Positions 60,898 through 64,000 of a stretch of 64,000 nucleotides of DNA are shown piece by piece (positions within the stretch are counted from its first letter, which is position 1; each line of letters opens with the position of its first letter). A program made the translations under genes and the position numbers. Source of the stretch: Torymus aiolomorphi (Eukaryota; Arthropoda; Insecta; Hymenoptera; Torymidae); contig CM070875.1 in NCBI GenBank assembly GCA_036365515.1, positions 5,181,001 to 5,245,000 of the forward strand, written 5' to 3'. Below the pieces are notes generated by a model that worked only from the letters and a program-made list of their open reading frames with translations, did not search any database and was not told the DNA's origin.

Positions 60898-64000
<3,103 letters not shown>

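Overview
This window looks like AT-rich insect nuclear DNA, possibly hymenopteran; I cannot name the species. The evidence is five spliced genes with GT-AG introns and arthropod-like protein architectures, long dinucleotide microsatellites, and dense transposon debris. I rebuilt gene models by hand, checking that exon phases closed. In order they are: UFSP2 (Ufm1-specific protease 2, minus, 10 exons, 578 aa); a Fes/Fer-type F-BAR/SH2/tyrosine kinase (Fps85D/FER, plus, 15 coding exons, 849 aa); eIF2B subunit alpha (minus, 8 exons, 301 aa); ADAM17/TACE (plus, 11 exons, 738 aa); cytoplasmic isoleucyl-tRNA synthetase (minus, 4 exons, 1256 aa). At the right edge are the last two exons of a thioredoxin-fold membrane protein (minus) that runs off the window.

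Layout: 1-2.4 kb is nested palindromes and a solo LTR-like repeat. 2.9-6.1 kb is UFSP2, head to head with the Fps/FER gene (8.06-20.77 kb). The 6.8-kb intron 13 of that kinase gene splits its kinase domain and is packed with foldback elements. eIF2B-alpha (21.7-23.3 kb) is convergent with the kinase gene. 23.8-34.0 kb is a repeat complex: LTR-like repeats broken by foldbacks and by a 6.7-kb insertion that carries a decayed jockey-like non-LTR retrotransposon. ADAM17 follows (34.3-37.7 kb), then 6.5 kb of repeats, then IleRS (44.25-48.77 kb). 48.8-61 kb holds a 28-bp minisatellite, remnants of a gag-like ORF, a copia element inside a non-LTR element, a degenerate tRNA-like sequence inside a TIR element, and more foldbacks. 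61-64 kb is microsatellites and the edge gene.

The five complete genes are housekeeping or signalling genes (UFMylation, receptor-proximal kinase signalling, translation initiation, ectodomain shedding, tRNA charging). They are neighbours but share no obvious pathway. The most unusual content is the non-autonomous, near-palindromic elements. One group is flanked by TTAA with related ends (GGGGGTG...TACTC). Two of its members sit inside older retroelement reading frames, which become continuous if the element plus one TTAA is removed. A second group has CCCTATTAAAAA-type ends and arrays of the palindromic decamer CTCACGTGAG. No database search was possible; family names rest on motifs and all repeat-family assignments are by eye.
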